DNA of 64,000 bases. It comes from Azospirillum sp. B21 (GTDB lineage: Bacteria; Pseudomonadota; Alphaproteobacteria; Azospirillales; Azospirillaceae). Made by a program: the position numbers and the translations under genes. The notes under the pieces were generated by a model. It made no database searches, was not told where the DNA came from, and worked only from the letters and a program-made list of their open reading frames with translations. The stretch spans positions 62,001 to 126,000 of the forward strand of contig NZ_VTTO01000009.1 of assembly GCF_008364825.1 (NCBI RefSeq), in the 5' to 3' direction. This document shows positions 50,345 through 59,063 of this stretch, piece after piece; within the stretch, counting starts at the first letter, position 1; every line of letters starts with the position of its first letter.

Positions 50345-51493
50345 TTACGGCGCCACCCCCACCATCGTCTCCTCCACCAGCCAGTCAACCACCCGGCGCA
50401 GCGCCTCGTCCTCGCCGGCACCGTCGGCGAGCGCCTCCTGGTAGATCGCGATCTGGCGGTGGGCACTGGTGCCGCGGGCCACGATCTCGCGCGCCCGCTC
50501 GACCTCGGCGGTGCAGCCGAAATGCAGGGCATCCTCGCGGGTCAGATCGATGATCTCGTCCAGCAGGTCGGCATAGGGCACAATGCGGCCCTGGCCGAAA
50601 TCGACCAGCCCGCTGTCCAGGCCATAACGCTGGGCACGCCAGCGGTTCTCCTCGATCAGCAGGTTCTTGTAGGGCCTCCAGGTGACGTTGCGCAGCTTCA
50701 GACGCCACAGCATGCGCAGCAGGCAGCGGTAGAGCGCCGCCACCGTGACCGCATCGTCCAGCCGGGTGCAGATGTCAGTGATGCGCATCTCCAGCGTGGG
50801 AAACCGCGAGGACGGCCGGATGTCCCACCACAGCTTGCTGGCATCCTCGATCACCCCGGCATTCACCAGCACCGCCACATGGCTCTGATACTCGCCGAAG
50901 CTCTGGAAACCGTCGGGCATGCCTGTGCGCGGCAGCTCGTGCCACACGCTCAGCCGGTAGGACCGGCGCTCCATGTCGCGCCCGCGCCAGAAGGGCGAGG
51001 AGGTCGACAGCGCCAGCAGATGCGGCAGGAAGTAGCGGACCTGATTCATCAGGTCGATGCGCAGGTCGTCGTCCTCGATCCCGATATGGACATGCATGCC
51101 GCAGATCATCAGCCGCCGGGCTGGCGCACCCAGATCCCGCGCCAGCATATTGTAGCGGTCGCGGTTGGTGTGCTTCTGCGGCTCCCACGCGGCAAAGGGA
51201 TGGGTGGAAGCGGCGATCGGCGCCAGCCCATAGCGGTCGGCCACCCCGGCCACCGTGGCGCGCAAGGCCGCCAGTTCGGCGCGCGCCTCGGCCAGCGTCT
51301 TGCAGACCGGTGTGCCGACCTCGATCTGGCAGCGCAGGAATTCCGGATGGATGCGGCCGGGTGCCTGCTCCTGACAGGCCTCCAGCATCTCGTCCGGCGG
51401 GCTCTGCACGATGTCGCGCGTTCCGCGGTCCACCAGCAGATATTCTTCTTCCAGGCCCATGGTGAAGGACGGTTCGGTCACGGCGGCTTCCAT
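50345..51493 (-). CDS. Carboxylate-amine ligase of the GCS2/YbdK family
   Basis: The 382-residue glutamate-cysteine ligase type 2 homologue has TMGLEEEYLLVD at the start and MICGMHVHIGIED and PSSRFPTLEMRITDICT in the core, all GCS2 ATP/metal-binding motifs. YbdK has weak gamma-glutamylcysteine activity; the real substrate of the family is unknown. It starts seven bases after the stop of an FGase-family gene, so they form one operon. The start at 51493 has only a weak site. Confidence 0.88.
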   Translation of the reverse strand: MEAAVTEPSFTMGLEEEYLLVDRGTRDIVQSPPDEMLEACQEQAPGRIHPEFLRCQIEVGTPVCKTLAEARAELAALRATVAGVADRYGLAPIAASTHPFAAWEPQKHTNRDRYNMLARDLGAPARRLMICGMHVHIGIEDDDLRIDLMNQVRYFLPHLLALSTSSPFWRGRDMERRSYRLSVWHELPRTGMPDGFQSFGEYQSHVAVLVNAGVIEDASKLWWDIRPSSRFPTLEMRITDICTRLDDAVTVAALYRCLLRMLWRLKLRNVTWRPYKNLLIEENRWRAQRYGLDSGLVDFGQGRIVPYADLLDEIIDLTREDALHFGCTAEVERAREIVARGTSAHRQIAIYQEALADGAGEDEALRRVVDWLVEETMVGVAP

Positions 51494-51500
51494 CTCGTGT

Positions 51501-52403
51501 TCAGGCCCGCGGATAATGGTGGATGGTGGCCAGCGACGGCAGGTCCAGCAGCGGCTCCAGCACATCGCCGATCACCTGAGCCCACAGATCGGCACCTTCC
51601 GGCGTCGCGATCAAATCCTGCCGCACCTCCAGCAGGACGTTGGGATAGCCGGCCGGCGTCGCGTGGGTCTCCACCGTGCCGCCCAGCGTGCCGCGGCCGG
51701 AATAGGGCTGGTTGTCGCCGACGCACCAGCGCCCATCGGCCTTCAGCGCCTCGATCAGCGGCACCGGCAGGCGCGGGTCGTTGTCCCACAGCACGCCGAT
51801 GTGCCAGGGCCGCGCCACCCCGCGCATGGCGGGGGTGAAGCTGTGGACCGACACCACCACCGGAACCTGCCCGCGCCCGCGGATGTCCGACAGCGCCGCC
51901 GCCACCGCCGCATGGTAGGGATGGAACAGCGCCTCCACCCGCCGGGCCTGCTCGTCGGCATCCAGGGCGCGGTTGCCGGGGATCACCACATCGTCGCTGA
52001 CCACCGGGATCGCGGTCGGATCCTCCAACGCCCGGTTCGGGTCGATCACCAGCCGAGAGAATCCGGACAGCACCGCCGTGGCGCCGAACCTCGCAGCCAG
52101 CCGCCGCGTCACCTCCGCCGCACCGATGTCATAGGCGATGTGGCGGCAGAGCTGCTCCTCCGGCAGGCCGAGGTCGCCCATCGCCTTGGGAATCGCACGC
52201 GATGCATGGTCGCACACCAGCAGCAGCGGCCCGCCCGCATCCGGGTTCAGCGTGGTCGCCGGCGGCGGATCACCGGGACCCAGCAGCGGGGCGGCGAGTC
52301 GCGGCGCAGGTGCAGGCGCGGTGACCGGCTGCCGGTGTTCGGGCGGCCCGGCCTGGGATTGGCCGGAATGGCGGGGGGAGTCTTGAGGGGTGGAGACAAC
52401 CAT
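51501..52403 (-). CDS. N-formylglutamate amidohydrolase family protein (copy 2)
   Basis: The protein has up to 300 residues. The first 55 are Pro/Ala-rich and non-conserved; the core starts LLLVCDHASRAIPKAMGDLGL, with FSRLVIDPNRALEDP, VVSVHSFTP and NVLLEVRQDLI, the zinc/catalytic segments of FGase. It differs clearly from copy 1 (23102-23968) and belongs to the branch paired with GCS2 ligases. The start (52403) has no clear ribosome site, and a downstream start is possible. Confidence 0.83.
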   Translation of the reverse strand: MVVSTPQDSPRHSGQSQAGPPEHRQPVTAPAPAPRLAAPLLGPGDPPPATTLNPDAGGPLLLVCDHASRAIPKAMGDLGLPEEQLCRHIAYDIGAAEVTRRLAARFGATAVLSGFSRLVIDPNRALEDPTAIPVVSDDVVIPGNRALDADEQARRVEALFHPYHAAVAAALSDIRGRGQVPVVVSVHSFTPAMRGVARPWHIGVLWDNDPRLPVPLIEALKADGRWCVGDNQPYSGRGTLGGTVETHATPAGYPNVLLEVRQDLIATPEGADLWAQVIGDVLEPLLDLPSLATIHHYPRA

Positions 52404-52522
52404 ACGCCACACTAACGCAACCACCACGCCGGGCGGAAGCGCGGCCGATGGTGGTAGCCCGATCGGCAAGCTGTTACGGTGTCCTTCCCTTTCCGCGCGA
52501 ACCCACCCGGAAGACATCCCGC

Positions 52523-53224
52523 ATGCTTCGCCTGCTCACCCTCTGCCTTGCCGTGATGGCGCTGCTCAGCGCCTGCGGTCCCGTCTATGAGACTCAGTAC
52601 AGCCTGATCCCGCCCAATTCGGCGGAGGGGCGGCTGTGCGTCAACCAGTGCCAGCAGAACCGCAATTTCTGCCGCCAGAACTGCGGCCTGAACCAGCAGG
52701 CCTGCGTGAACGAGGCACGGTCGCGGGCGCTTTACGAGTATCAGTCCTACGTCAACCGGCAGCAGGCGGAAAAGAAGCCGATCAAGAAATCGGTCAGCGA
52801 CTTCGACCGCTCCTACTCCTGCGGCAACAGCAGCTGTGAAGCGCGGTGCGAGGCCGACTATCGCGACTGTTTCGGCGGCAGCTGCGGCGGTCAGGTGATC
52901 GCCCGGACGGTGTGCACCGCCTTCTGCGACCAGGAGAAGCCCGCGCCGGTCCCCGCAGCCGCGCCGAGGCTGAGCCCGATGACGCCGGGCGCGGCCCAAT
53001 CTCCGGTCCAGTCCCCGGCGATGTCCAACAACTCCGGTGGCTACCCGGCCGGCGCCTCGCTGTGCCAGCCCGGCATGCGGGTGGAGGTGGAATGGAAGGG
53101 CGAGTGGTATCCCGCGACGGTGAAGGACAAGCCGCGCAAGGATGGACGTTGCCCGATCCACTATGACGATTTCGGATCGGAAGACGACGAGTCGGTGTCG
53201 CTGCGCCGCATCCGCCCGCGCTGA
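52523..53224 (+). CDS. Cys-rich lipoprotein with C-terminal Tudor-like domain
   Basis: The 233-residue protein has a signal peptide with lipobox LLSAC (C18). A Cys-rich helical part follows, with C-x3-C pairs at 39/43, 50/54, 105/109 and 131/135 plus C61, C100, C116 and C121, suggesting disulfide-linked helical hairpins. After a Pro/Ser linker (140-175) comes a compact domain (183-232: GMRVEVEWKGEWYPATV, HYDDFGSEDDESV, LRRIRPR) that looks like a Tudor/agenet barrel. Periplasmic, function unknown. The ATG at 52523 has GGAAG upstream. Confidence 0.78.
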   Translation: MLRLLTLCLAVMALLSACGPVYETQYSLIPPNSAEGRLCVNQCQQNRNFCRQNCGLNQQACVNEARSRALYEYQSYVNRQQAEKKPIKKSVSDFDRSYSCGNSSCEARCEADYRDCFGGSCGGQVIARTVCTAFCDQEKPAPVPAAAPRLSPMTPGAAQSPVQSPAMSNNSGGYPAGASLCQPGMRVEVEWKGEWYPATVKDKPRKDGRCPIHYDDFGSEDDESVSLRRIRPR

Positions 53225-53364
53225 CGCACCGGATCGAGGCACTGGATCGACGCAGTGGGCAGACACGCTCGGCCAACACCGTAAAAGCGAAACCCGGGCG
53301 CGCACGGCAGCCATGACGCGCGTCCCGCTGGCCTGCCAAATCATCGGCGGATATAAGCGATCCC

Positions 53365-54282
53365 ATGCCAGACGCCACTGCCATCCCCATCGACCATGCA
53401 TCCCGGACGCAACGCGTCGCCCTGATCGCCTTGCTGCTGGGCGCCCTCGGCATCGCCTTCGCCCCGATCTTCGTCCGCCTGTCCGATGTCGGGCCGGTTG
53501 CCACCGGCTTCTGGCGCATGGCCCTGGCGACCCCGGTGCTGGCCCTGTGGATGGTAGGCGAGTCGCGACAGCCCACCGGCCGAGCCAGCCGGCGCCCCTC
53601 CTCGCTCGCCGATTACGGCCGGCTGTCCCTGGCCGGCCTCTGCTTTGCCGGCGACCTTGCGGTCTGGCACACCTCCATCCGCTACACCTCCGTCGCCAAC
53701 GCCACGCTGCTGGCCAACTTCGCGCCGCTGTTCGTCGCGCCGGCCGCCTGGTTCCTGTTCAAGGAGCGGATCACCGGCCGCTTCGTTCTGGGCATGCTGC
53801 TGGCGCTTGGCGGCGCGGTCGTGCTGATGGGTCAGAGCTTCCAACTGAGCGCCGACCATCTGTTCGGCGACGCATTGGGCCTTTTGACCGCCGTCTTCTA
53901 TGCCGGCTACATCCTGTCGGTCGGGCACCTGCGCGCCGAATTCTCCACCGCCACCATCATGACGTGGAGTGGCGTCATCACCGCGGCCGTGCTTCTGCCG
54001 CTCGGCCTCTATGACGGCGAGGCGATGCTGCCGGCGACGGCTGCTGGATGGCTGGTGTTGGCCGGGCTGGCGCTGTTCAGCCATGCCGGCGGGCAGAGCC
54101 TGATCGCCTACGCCCTGGCCCATCTGCCGGCCTCCTTCTCGTCCGTCAGCCTGCTCCTGCAGCCGGCCGCCGCCGCGATCCTGGCCTGGGTGCTGCTGAA
54201 CGAACCTCTGGGGACGCTGCAGGCGGTGGGCGCCGCCGTGATCCTGATGGGCATCCTGATGGCCCGGCGCGGAAGCCGCTGA
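53365..54282 (+). CDS. EamA/DMT family transporter
   Basis: The 305-residue protein has ten membrane helices in two EamA repeats (IAFAPIFVRLSDVGPVATGFWRM near the start; FSHAGGQSLIAYALAHLPASFSSVSLLLQP in the second half). It exports small metabolites such as amino acids, sugars or purines. No neighbour hints at a substrate. The start is ATG 53365. Confidence 0.9.
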   Translation: MPDATAIPIDHASRTQRVALIALLLGALGIAFAPIFVRLSDVGPVATGFWRMALATPVLALWMVGESRQPTGRASRRPSSLADYGRLSLAGLCFAGDLAVWHTSIRYTSVANATLLANFAPLFVAPAAWFLFKERITGRFVLGMLLALGGAVVLMGQSFQLSADHLFGDALGLLTAVFYAGYILSVGHLRAEFSTATIMTWSGVITAAVLLPLGLYDGEAMLPATAAGWLVLAGLALFSHAGGQSLIAYALAHLPASFSSVSLLLQPAAAAILAWVLLNEPLGTLQAVGAAVILMGILMARRGSR

Positions 54283-54395
54283 TATCAGGCCGGGCTGTCC
54301 AATCGGTCAACCGGCCAGCCATGTCTTTTCATCCCGCGGGCAAGGCGCCGCAGGCGGGCTGTCGACCATTGACCAGGCCCGCCGAGACGGCTACC

Positions 54396-54404
54396 GGTAT
54401 TACC
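54396..54404. promoter_or_regulatory. Candidate GntR-type operator before the FadR-like gene
   Basis: GGTATTACC is a small palindrome 42 bases before the GTG start and resembles the GGT-N3-ACC core of GntR/FadR sites. It may serve autoregulation; this is weak evidence. Confidence 0.35.
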
Positions 54405-54445
54405 AACTGCCAATAAACCGCTTTCCGACCGAAGGGAAACCACCC

Positions 54446-55225
54446 GTGCCCGGCACAGACGACAGCGCTCACGTCCCCTCCTCCTCGCAGCGCATTTCGG
54501 AGTGGGTGGCTCAACAGCTTCTCGACCGCATCGCGCGCGGCGAGTTGGTGCCGGGGGAGCGTCTGCCGGGCGAGCGCCAACTCGCCGAACAGCTGCATGT
54601 CAGTCGCGTGTCGGTCCGGGCGGCCTTGCAGAAGCTTAAGACCCAGGGATTTCTGACCGCCGTCCAGGGCGGCGGCACCCGCGTGGTGTCGTCGGCCGGG
54701 GTGATGGACGGCGCATTGACCACTATGGTGCGCAGCACCCATCAGAACCTGTGCGACCTCGTCGAGATCCGCATGGCGTTGGAAGGCTGGGCAGCCCGCC
54801 GTGCCGCCGAACGGGCGACGCAGGAACAGATCGACACCATCGGCCGCATCCTGCAGGCGATGAGCGAGACCAACCGGGATGGCGGCCGCGCGGCGGATGA
54901 CATGGACTTCCACGTCGCCGTCGCCCAGGCGTCCGGCAGCCCGGTCTATCTCCACCTGCTTTCCACCATCCGCGACATCCTCGGCAACATGGTCGAGATG
55001 AAGCACACCGAGCCCTTCATGGAGAACCACGAGGCGCTGATGATCGAACATCACCGCGCCATCCATCAGGCCATCGCCCGCCGCGACCCCGATGCCGCCG
55101 CCAATGCCGTTACCGCCCATCTCGGCTGGATCCTGGCCCGCTACCGCACCATGACCGAAGAGCCGACGACCCCGGCGGCGCCGCAGGCCGATGCCCCGCC
55201 CTCCCCCGCCACGCCCACCGCCTGA
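54446..55225 (+). CDS. FadR/GntR-family transcriptional regulator (FCD domain)
   Basis: The 259-residue protein has an N-terminal winged helix (about 10-80: GELVPGERLPGERQLAEQLHVSRVSVRAAL) and an FCD ligand domain (about 105-235) with metal-binding histidines in DMDFHVAVAQASG and IEHHRAIHQAI. FCD regulators of this kind respond to organic acids such as pyruvate, lactate or glycolate. The start is GTG 54446 with GAAGGGAAA upstream. No catabolic operon is adjacent, so its target is unknown. Confidence 0.9.
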   Translation: MPGTDDSAHVPSSSQRISEWVAQQLLDRIARGELVPGERLPGERQLAEQLHVSRVSVRAALQKLKTQGFLTAVQGGGTRVVSSAGVMDGALTTMVRSTHQNLCDLVEIRMALEGWAARRAAERATQEQIDTIGRILQAMSETNRDGGRAADDMDFHVAVAQASGSPVYLHLLSTIRDILGNMVEMKHTEPFMENHEALMIEHHRAIHQAIARRDPDAAANAVTAHLGWILARYRTMTEEPTTPAAPQADAPPSPATPTA

Positions 55226-55261
55226 CGCGGCCGCTCCGCCGACCAGTACCAAAGAACGACA

Positions 55262-55297
55262 AAGGCCGCAGCCTCCCACCGGAGACTGCGGCCTTTG
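55262..55297. terminator. Bidirectional terminator between the FadR-like gene and adk
   Basis: AAAGGCCGCAG (55262-55272) pairs with CTGCGGCCTTT (55287-55297). The A- and T-runs on both sides let it stop transcription of the regulator gene and, on the minus strand, the ribosomal-secY-adk operon. Confidence 0.9.
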
Positions 55298-55318
55298 TCA
55301 TCGGACCCGATGCGACCC

Positions 55319-55966
55319 TCAGCTTGCGAGGACCGCCTCGATCTCCTTCGTCACCTCATCGATGTCGGCCATGCCGTCCACCGCCTTCAACACGCCGCGT
55401 CCCTGGTAATAGGGCAGGATCGGCGCGGTCTGCTGGTGGTACTGGGCGAGACGGGTCGTCACCGTCTCCGCATTGTCGTCGGCGCGCCGCTTGAACTCGG
55501 TGCTGCCGCAGACATCGCAGACGCCCTCGACCTTCGGCTTCTCGAAGCTGTCGTGATAGCCCTTGCCGCATTTGGCGCACGTGTAGCGACCGGTGATGCG
55601 CTCCACCAGGACATCGTCGACGACCCGCATCTCAATCACATGATCGAGCTTCAGGCCCTTCTCCTCCAGCATCTTGTCCAGCGCCTCGGCCTGGGCCACG
55701 GTGCGCGGGAAGCCATCGAGAATGAAGCCGTTCTTGACGTCGGGCTTGGAAATGCGTTCGGCGATCATGCTGACCATCAGCTCGTCCGGCATCAGCTTGC
55801 CGGCGGCCATGATCTCCTTCGCCTGCTGCCCGAGCGGCCCACCTTCCGCCACTATGGCGCGGAGCATGTCGCCCGTGGACAACTGCACCAAGCCACGCGT
55901 GTCTTCCAGACGGCGCGCCTGGGTCCCCTTCCCGGCGCCCGGCGGACCGAGCAGTATGAGGTTCAT
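55319..55966 (-). CDS. adk: Adenylate kinase
   Basis: The 215-residue long-form enzyme (AMP + ATP to 2 ADP) has P-loop GPPGAGKGTQ at residues 7-16, DGFPRTVAQAE, and a LID with four cysteines (CAKCGKGYH, CDVCGS) for zinc, as in alphaproteobacterial and Gram-positive forms. Its ATG overlaps the secY stop by one base (TAATG). It is the last gene of the operon. Confidence 0.96.
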   Translation of the reverse strand: MNLILLGPPGAGKGTQARRLEDTRGLVQLSTGDMLRAIVAEGGPLGQQAKEIMAAGKLMPDELMVSMIAERISKPDVKNGFILDGFPRTVAQAEALDKMLEEKGLKLDHVIEMRVVDDVLVERITGRYTCAKCGKGYHDSFEKPKVEGVCDVCGSTEFKRRADDNAETVTTRLAQYHQQTAPILPYYQGRGVLKAVDGMADIDEVTKEIEAVLAS

Positions 55967-57306
55967 TACTTTCTCCCCCGAAGCTTCGATTTCTTGATCA
56001 ATCCCTCATACTGGTGAGCCAGCAGATGGGAATGAATCTGCGCAACCGTGTCCATCGTGACGGTGACCACGATCAGCAGGCTGGTGCCGCCAAAATAAAA
56101 CGGAACCGAGTGCTGGGATATCAGGATTTCGGGGAGGAGACAAACCGCCACAAGGTAGGCGGAGCCGATGACCGTCAGCCGGCTAAGCACATAGTCGATA
56201 TGGTCGGCGGTGTTCTTGCCCGGACGGATGCCCGGGATGAAGCCGCCATACTTCCGCAGATTCTCGGCCGTTTCCGCCGGATTGAAGACGATGGCCGTGT
56301 AGAAGAAGCAGAAGAACACGATCAGCGAGGCGTAGAGCAGCATGTAGAGCGGCGTGCCGTGCGCCAGATAGCGCGACACCGCCTGCAGCCACTCGGGCCC
56401 CTCGCCGCCGGCGAAGCCGACTGCGGTCAGCGGCAGCAGCAGCAGCGACGACGCGAAGATCGGCGGGATGACACCGGCCGTGTTCATCTTCAGCGGTAGG
56501 TGCGACGCTTCGCCACCGAACACGCGGTTGCCGACCTGGCGCTTGGGATACTGCACCAACAGGCGACGCTGGGCGCGTTCCATGAAGACGATGAAGAACA
56601 CCACGCCGACCGACATCACCAGCATCAGGATGATGAACAGGGTGGACAAGGCGCCCTGGCGGCCGAGTTCCAGCGTGTTGACCAGCGCGCGCGGCAGTTC
56701 CGCGACGATGCCGGCGAAGATGATGAGCGAAATACCGTTGCCGATGCCGCGGGCGGTGATCTGCTCGCCCAGCCACATCAGGAACATGGTGCCGCCAACC
56801 AGCGTGATGACCGTTGCGACGCGGAAGAACAGTCCTGGATCGATGACCGCCGCCCCGCTGGAGCCGCGCATCGCCTCAAGACCGACCGCCAGGCCATAGG
56901 CCTGCACCGTGGCGAGCGCCACCGTACCGAATCGGGTGTACTGGTTCAGCTTCTTGCGCCCGGCCTCGCCTTCCTTCTTCATGGCCTCCATCTGCGGCGA
57001 CACGGCGGTCAGCAACTGCACGATGATGGACGCCGAGATGTACGGCATGATGTTGAGCGCGAAGATGGTCATGCGGCTCAGCGCGCCGCCGGCCAGCATG
57101 TCGAACATGCCGAGGATGCCGCCGCCCTGCTGCTTGAAGACGTCGCTGAGAATCGTCGGGTCGATGCCCGGCAGAGGGATGTAGGTGCCCAGCCGGTAGA
57201 CGATCAGGGCCGCCAAGGTGAACCAAATCCGCTTTTTCAGCTCGGTCGCCTTGGAGAAAGCCCCGAAATTGATGTTGGCGGCAAGCTGCTCGGCCGCTGA
57301 TGCCAT
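55966..57306 (-). CDS. secY: Protein translocase subunit SecY
   Basis: The 446-residue protein has ten membrane helices and SecY signatures (GIDPTILSDVF, GGAGR-like EGEAGRKKLNQYTRF, ANYLKKYGGFIPGIRPG-type region at NLRKYGGFIPGIRPG). It forms the SecYEG channel. The start at 57306 is preferred over the frame to 57408, which is intergenic. It follows rplO after 123 bases containing a perfect hairpin and is coupled to adk. Confidence 0.96.
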   Translation of the reverse strand: MASAAEQLAANINFGAFSKATELKKRIWFTLAALIVYRLGTYIPLPGIDPTILSDVFKQQGGGILGMFDMLAGGALSRMTIFALNIMPYISASIIVQLLTAVSPQMEAMKKEGEAGRKKLNQYTRFGTVALATVQAYGLAVGLEAMRGSSGAAVIDPGLFFRVATVITLVGGTMFLMWLGEQITARGIGNGISLIIFAGIVAELPRALVNTLELGRQGALSTLFIILMLVMSVGVVFFIVFMERAQRRLLVQYPKRQVGNRVFGGEASHLPLKMNTAGVIPPIFASSLLLLPLTAVGFAGGEGPEWLQAVSRYLAHGTPLYMLLYASLIVFFCFFYTAIVFNPAETAENLRKYGGFIPGIRPGKNTADHIDYVLSRLTVIGSAYLVAVCLLPEILISQHSVPFYFGGTSLLIVVTVTMDTVAQIHSHLLAHQYEGLIKKSKLRGRK

Positions 57307-57394
57307 GGTCCAATCCCTGTCCCGTAAGCGCGAACGGGGCGGCACTGCATGACGCAGGCCGCCCCTCGCGACTTCGCTTTTTGTAGTGCCACGA

Positions 57395-57418
57395 AAGCCC
57401 GTGCGCAAGCACGGGCTT
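57395..57418 (-). other. Tetraloop hairpin between rplO and secY
   Basis: AAGCCCGTGC (57395-57404) pairs with GCACGGGCTT (57409-57418) around a four-base loop, a perfect ten-base stem in the only long gap of the operon. It lacks a full T-run on the minus strand, so partial attenuation or RNA processing is possible. Confidence 0.5.
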
Positions 57419-57429
57419 CACGCGGAACC

Positions 57430-57915
57430 TTACTCGGCGGCTTCGGCGGTGGGCGCGGTCAGCGTGACGCTGCCACCCGCCTTTTCGACGGCCTCAATCG
57501 CCGACTTGGACGCGCCGGCCACCGTGAAGGAAACCTTCGCGGTCAGCTCGCCCTTGCCCAGCAGACGGACGCCGTCCTTCTTCACCTTGCCGGTGACGCC
57601 GGCAGCGTTGAGCGCCGCGGCATCGATGGTCTCGGAAGCATTCAGCTTGCCCAGGTCGATGGCCTTCTGGACCATGCCCAGGTTAACCACCGAATATTCC
57701 TTGGCGAAGATGTTCCGGAAACCGCGCTTCGGCAGGCGGCGGTGCAGAGGCATCTGCCCGCCTTCGAAGCCGTTGATCGCCACGCCGGTGCGCGAGGTCT
57801 GACCCTTCACGCCGCGGCCAGCGGTCTTGCCCTTGCCGGAACCGATACCGCGGCCGACGCGCATGCGCGCCTTGCGGGCACCGGCGTTGTCACGCAGGTC
57901 GTTAAGCTTGGTCAT
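57430..57915 (-). CDS. rplO: Ribosomal protein L15 (uL15)
   Basis: The 161-residue large-subunit protein starts MTKLNDLRDNAGARKARMRVGRGIGSGKGKTAGRG, the conserved Gly/Lys/Arg-rich rRNA-binding tail, followed by FEGGQMPLHRRLPKRGF. It ends in an Ala/Glu-rich tail. It starts four bases after rpmD. Typical length. Confidence 0.97.
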   Translation of the reverse strand: MTKLNDLRDNAGARKARMRVGRGIGSGKGKTAGRGVKGQTSRTGVAINGFEGGQMPLHRRLPKRGFRNIFAKEYSVVNLGMVQKAIDLGKLNASETIDAAALNAAGVTGKVKKDGVRLLGKGELTAKVSFTVAGASKSAIEAVEKAGGSVTLTAPTAEAAE

Positions 57916-57919
57916 GATC

Positions 57920-58111
57920 TCAGCCCTCGTTCTCGACGCGGACCAGGTGCGCGACCTTGGCGATCATGCCCCGCACGGCCGGAGTGTCCTCCAGCTCGCG
58001 GGTCCGGTGCAGCTTGTTGAGACCCAGACCGACCAGCGTCTCGCGCTGGTCGTGCTTGCGGCCGATCGGGCTACCGATCTGGGTCACGACGACGGTCTTC
58101 TTCTCCGCCAT
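57920..58111 (-). CDS. rpmD: Ribosomal protein L30 (uL30)
   Basis: The 63-residue protein has the L30 pattern (VVVTQIGSPIGRKHDQRETLVGLGL, LNKLHRTRELEDTPAVRGMI). It binds 23S rRNA. Two bases separate it from rpsE and four from rplO, the usual spc order. Confidence 0.96.
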   Translation of the reverse strand: MAEKKTVVVTQIGSPIGRKHDQRETLVGLGLNKLHRTRELEDTPAVRGMIAKVAHLVRVENEG

Positions 58112-58113
58112 GA

Positions 58114-58683
58114 TCAGGCCTCCTGTCCGGCGCCGGCCTCGCGACGGCCGAGGATGTCGCTCACGCGACGACCGCGACGCGCCGCGACGGAACGCGGGCT
58201 GGTGACCTGGGTCAGGGCGTCGAAGGTCGCCTTGATCATGTTGTGCGGGTTCGACGTGCCGATCGACTTGGTCACGACGTCAGCGACGCCGAGAGCCTCG
58301 AAGATCGCGCGCATCGGACCACCGGCGATGATGCCAGTACCGGCCGGAGCCGCCCGCAGCACGACCTTGCCGGCACCGAAGTGACCGTTGGTGTCGTGAT
58401 GCAGCGTACGGCCCTCGCGCAGCGGAACACGGATCATGCCGCGCTTGGCCTGATCGGTCGCCTTGCGGATCGCTTCCGGCACTTCACGGGCCTTGCCCGA
58501 ACCGACGCCGACGCGGCCCTTGCCGTCGCCAACGACGACCAGAGCGGCGAAGCCGAAGCGACGACCACCCTTGACCACCTTGGCGACGCGGTTGATACCG
58601 ACGAGCTTTTCGATCAGCTCGCTTTCTTCCCGCTCGCGCGGCTGCCGGTCGCGGTTATCCCGCTCCCCACGTTCACGTGCCAT
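58114..58683 (-). CDS. rpsE: Ribosomal protein S5 (uS5)
   Basis: The 189-residue protein has an Arg/Glu/Asp-rich N-terminal extension (about 1-20) before the conserved core VGINRVAKVVKGGRRFGFAALVVVGDGKG and the VVLRAAPAGTGIIAGG segment. S5 acts in decoding accuracy and mRNA unwinding. It lies 12 bases after rplR. Confidence 0.97.
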   Translation of the reverse strand: MARERGERDNRDRQPREREESELIEKLVGINRVAKVVKGGRRFGFAALVVVGDGKGRVGVGSGKAREVPEAIRKATDQAKRGMIRVPLREGRTLHHDTNGHFGAGKVVLRAAPAGTGIIAGGPMRAIFEALGVADVVTKSIGTSNPHNMIKATFDALTQVTSPRSVAARRGRRVSDILGRREAGAGQEA

Positions 58684-58695
58684 ATCCGGGCCTCC

Positions 58696-59058
58696 TTAGA
58701 ACGACAGCCCGCCCTCGCGGGCGGCGTCGGCCAGGGCCTTGACCCGGCCATGGTAAATATACCCACCGCGATCGAAGACGACCTCGGTAATCCCAGCGGC
58801 CTTGGCGCGCTCGGCGATCAGCTCGCCGATGCGCTTGGCAGCATCGACGTTGCCGCCGTGCTTGAGCTGCTCGCGCAGCTCCTTCTCGAGCGACGAGGCG
58901 GACGCGAGCGTCTTGCCGTTTTCGTCGTCGATGATCTGGGCGTAGATGTGCAGATTCGACCGGAAGACCGAGAGGCGAACGCGCCCGCCGGCCTTCTTGG
59001 CAATCTGCGCGCGCACGCGCTGCTTGCGGCGCTCGTGGAGTTGCTTTGGCTTCAGCAT
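58696..59058 (-). CDS. rplR: Ribosomal protein L18 (uL18)
   Basis: The 120-residue 5S rRNA-binding protein shows RKQRVRAQIAKKAGGRVRLSVFRSNLHIYAQIIDD and the C-terminal FDRGGYIYHGRVKALADAAREGGL signature. It follows rplF by five bases. Confidence 0.97.
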   Translation of the reverse strand: MLKPKQLHERRKQRVRAQIAKKAGGRVRLSVFRSNLHIYAQIIDDENGKTLASASSLEKELREQLKHGGNVDAAKRIGELIAERAKAAGITEVVFDRGGYIYHGRVKALADAAREGGLSF

Positions 59059-59063
59059 GGCGG

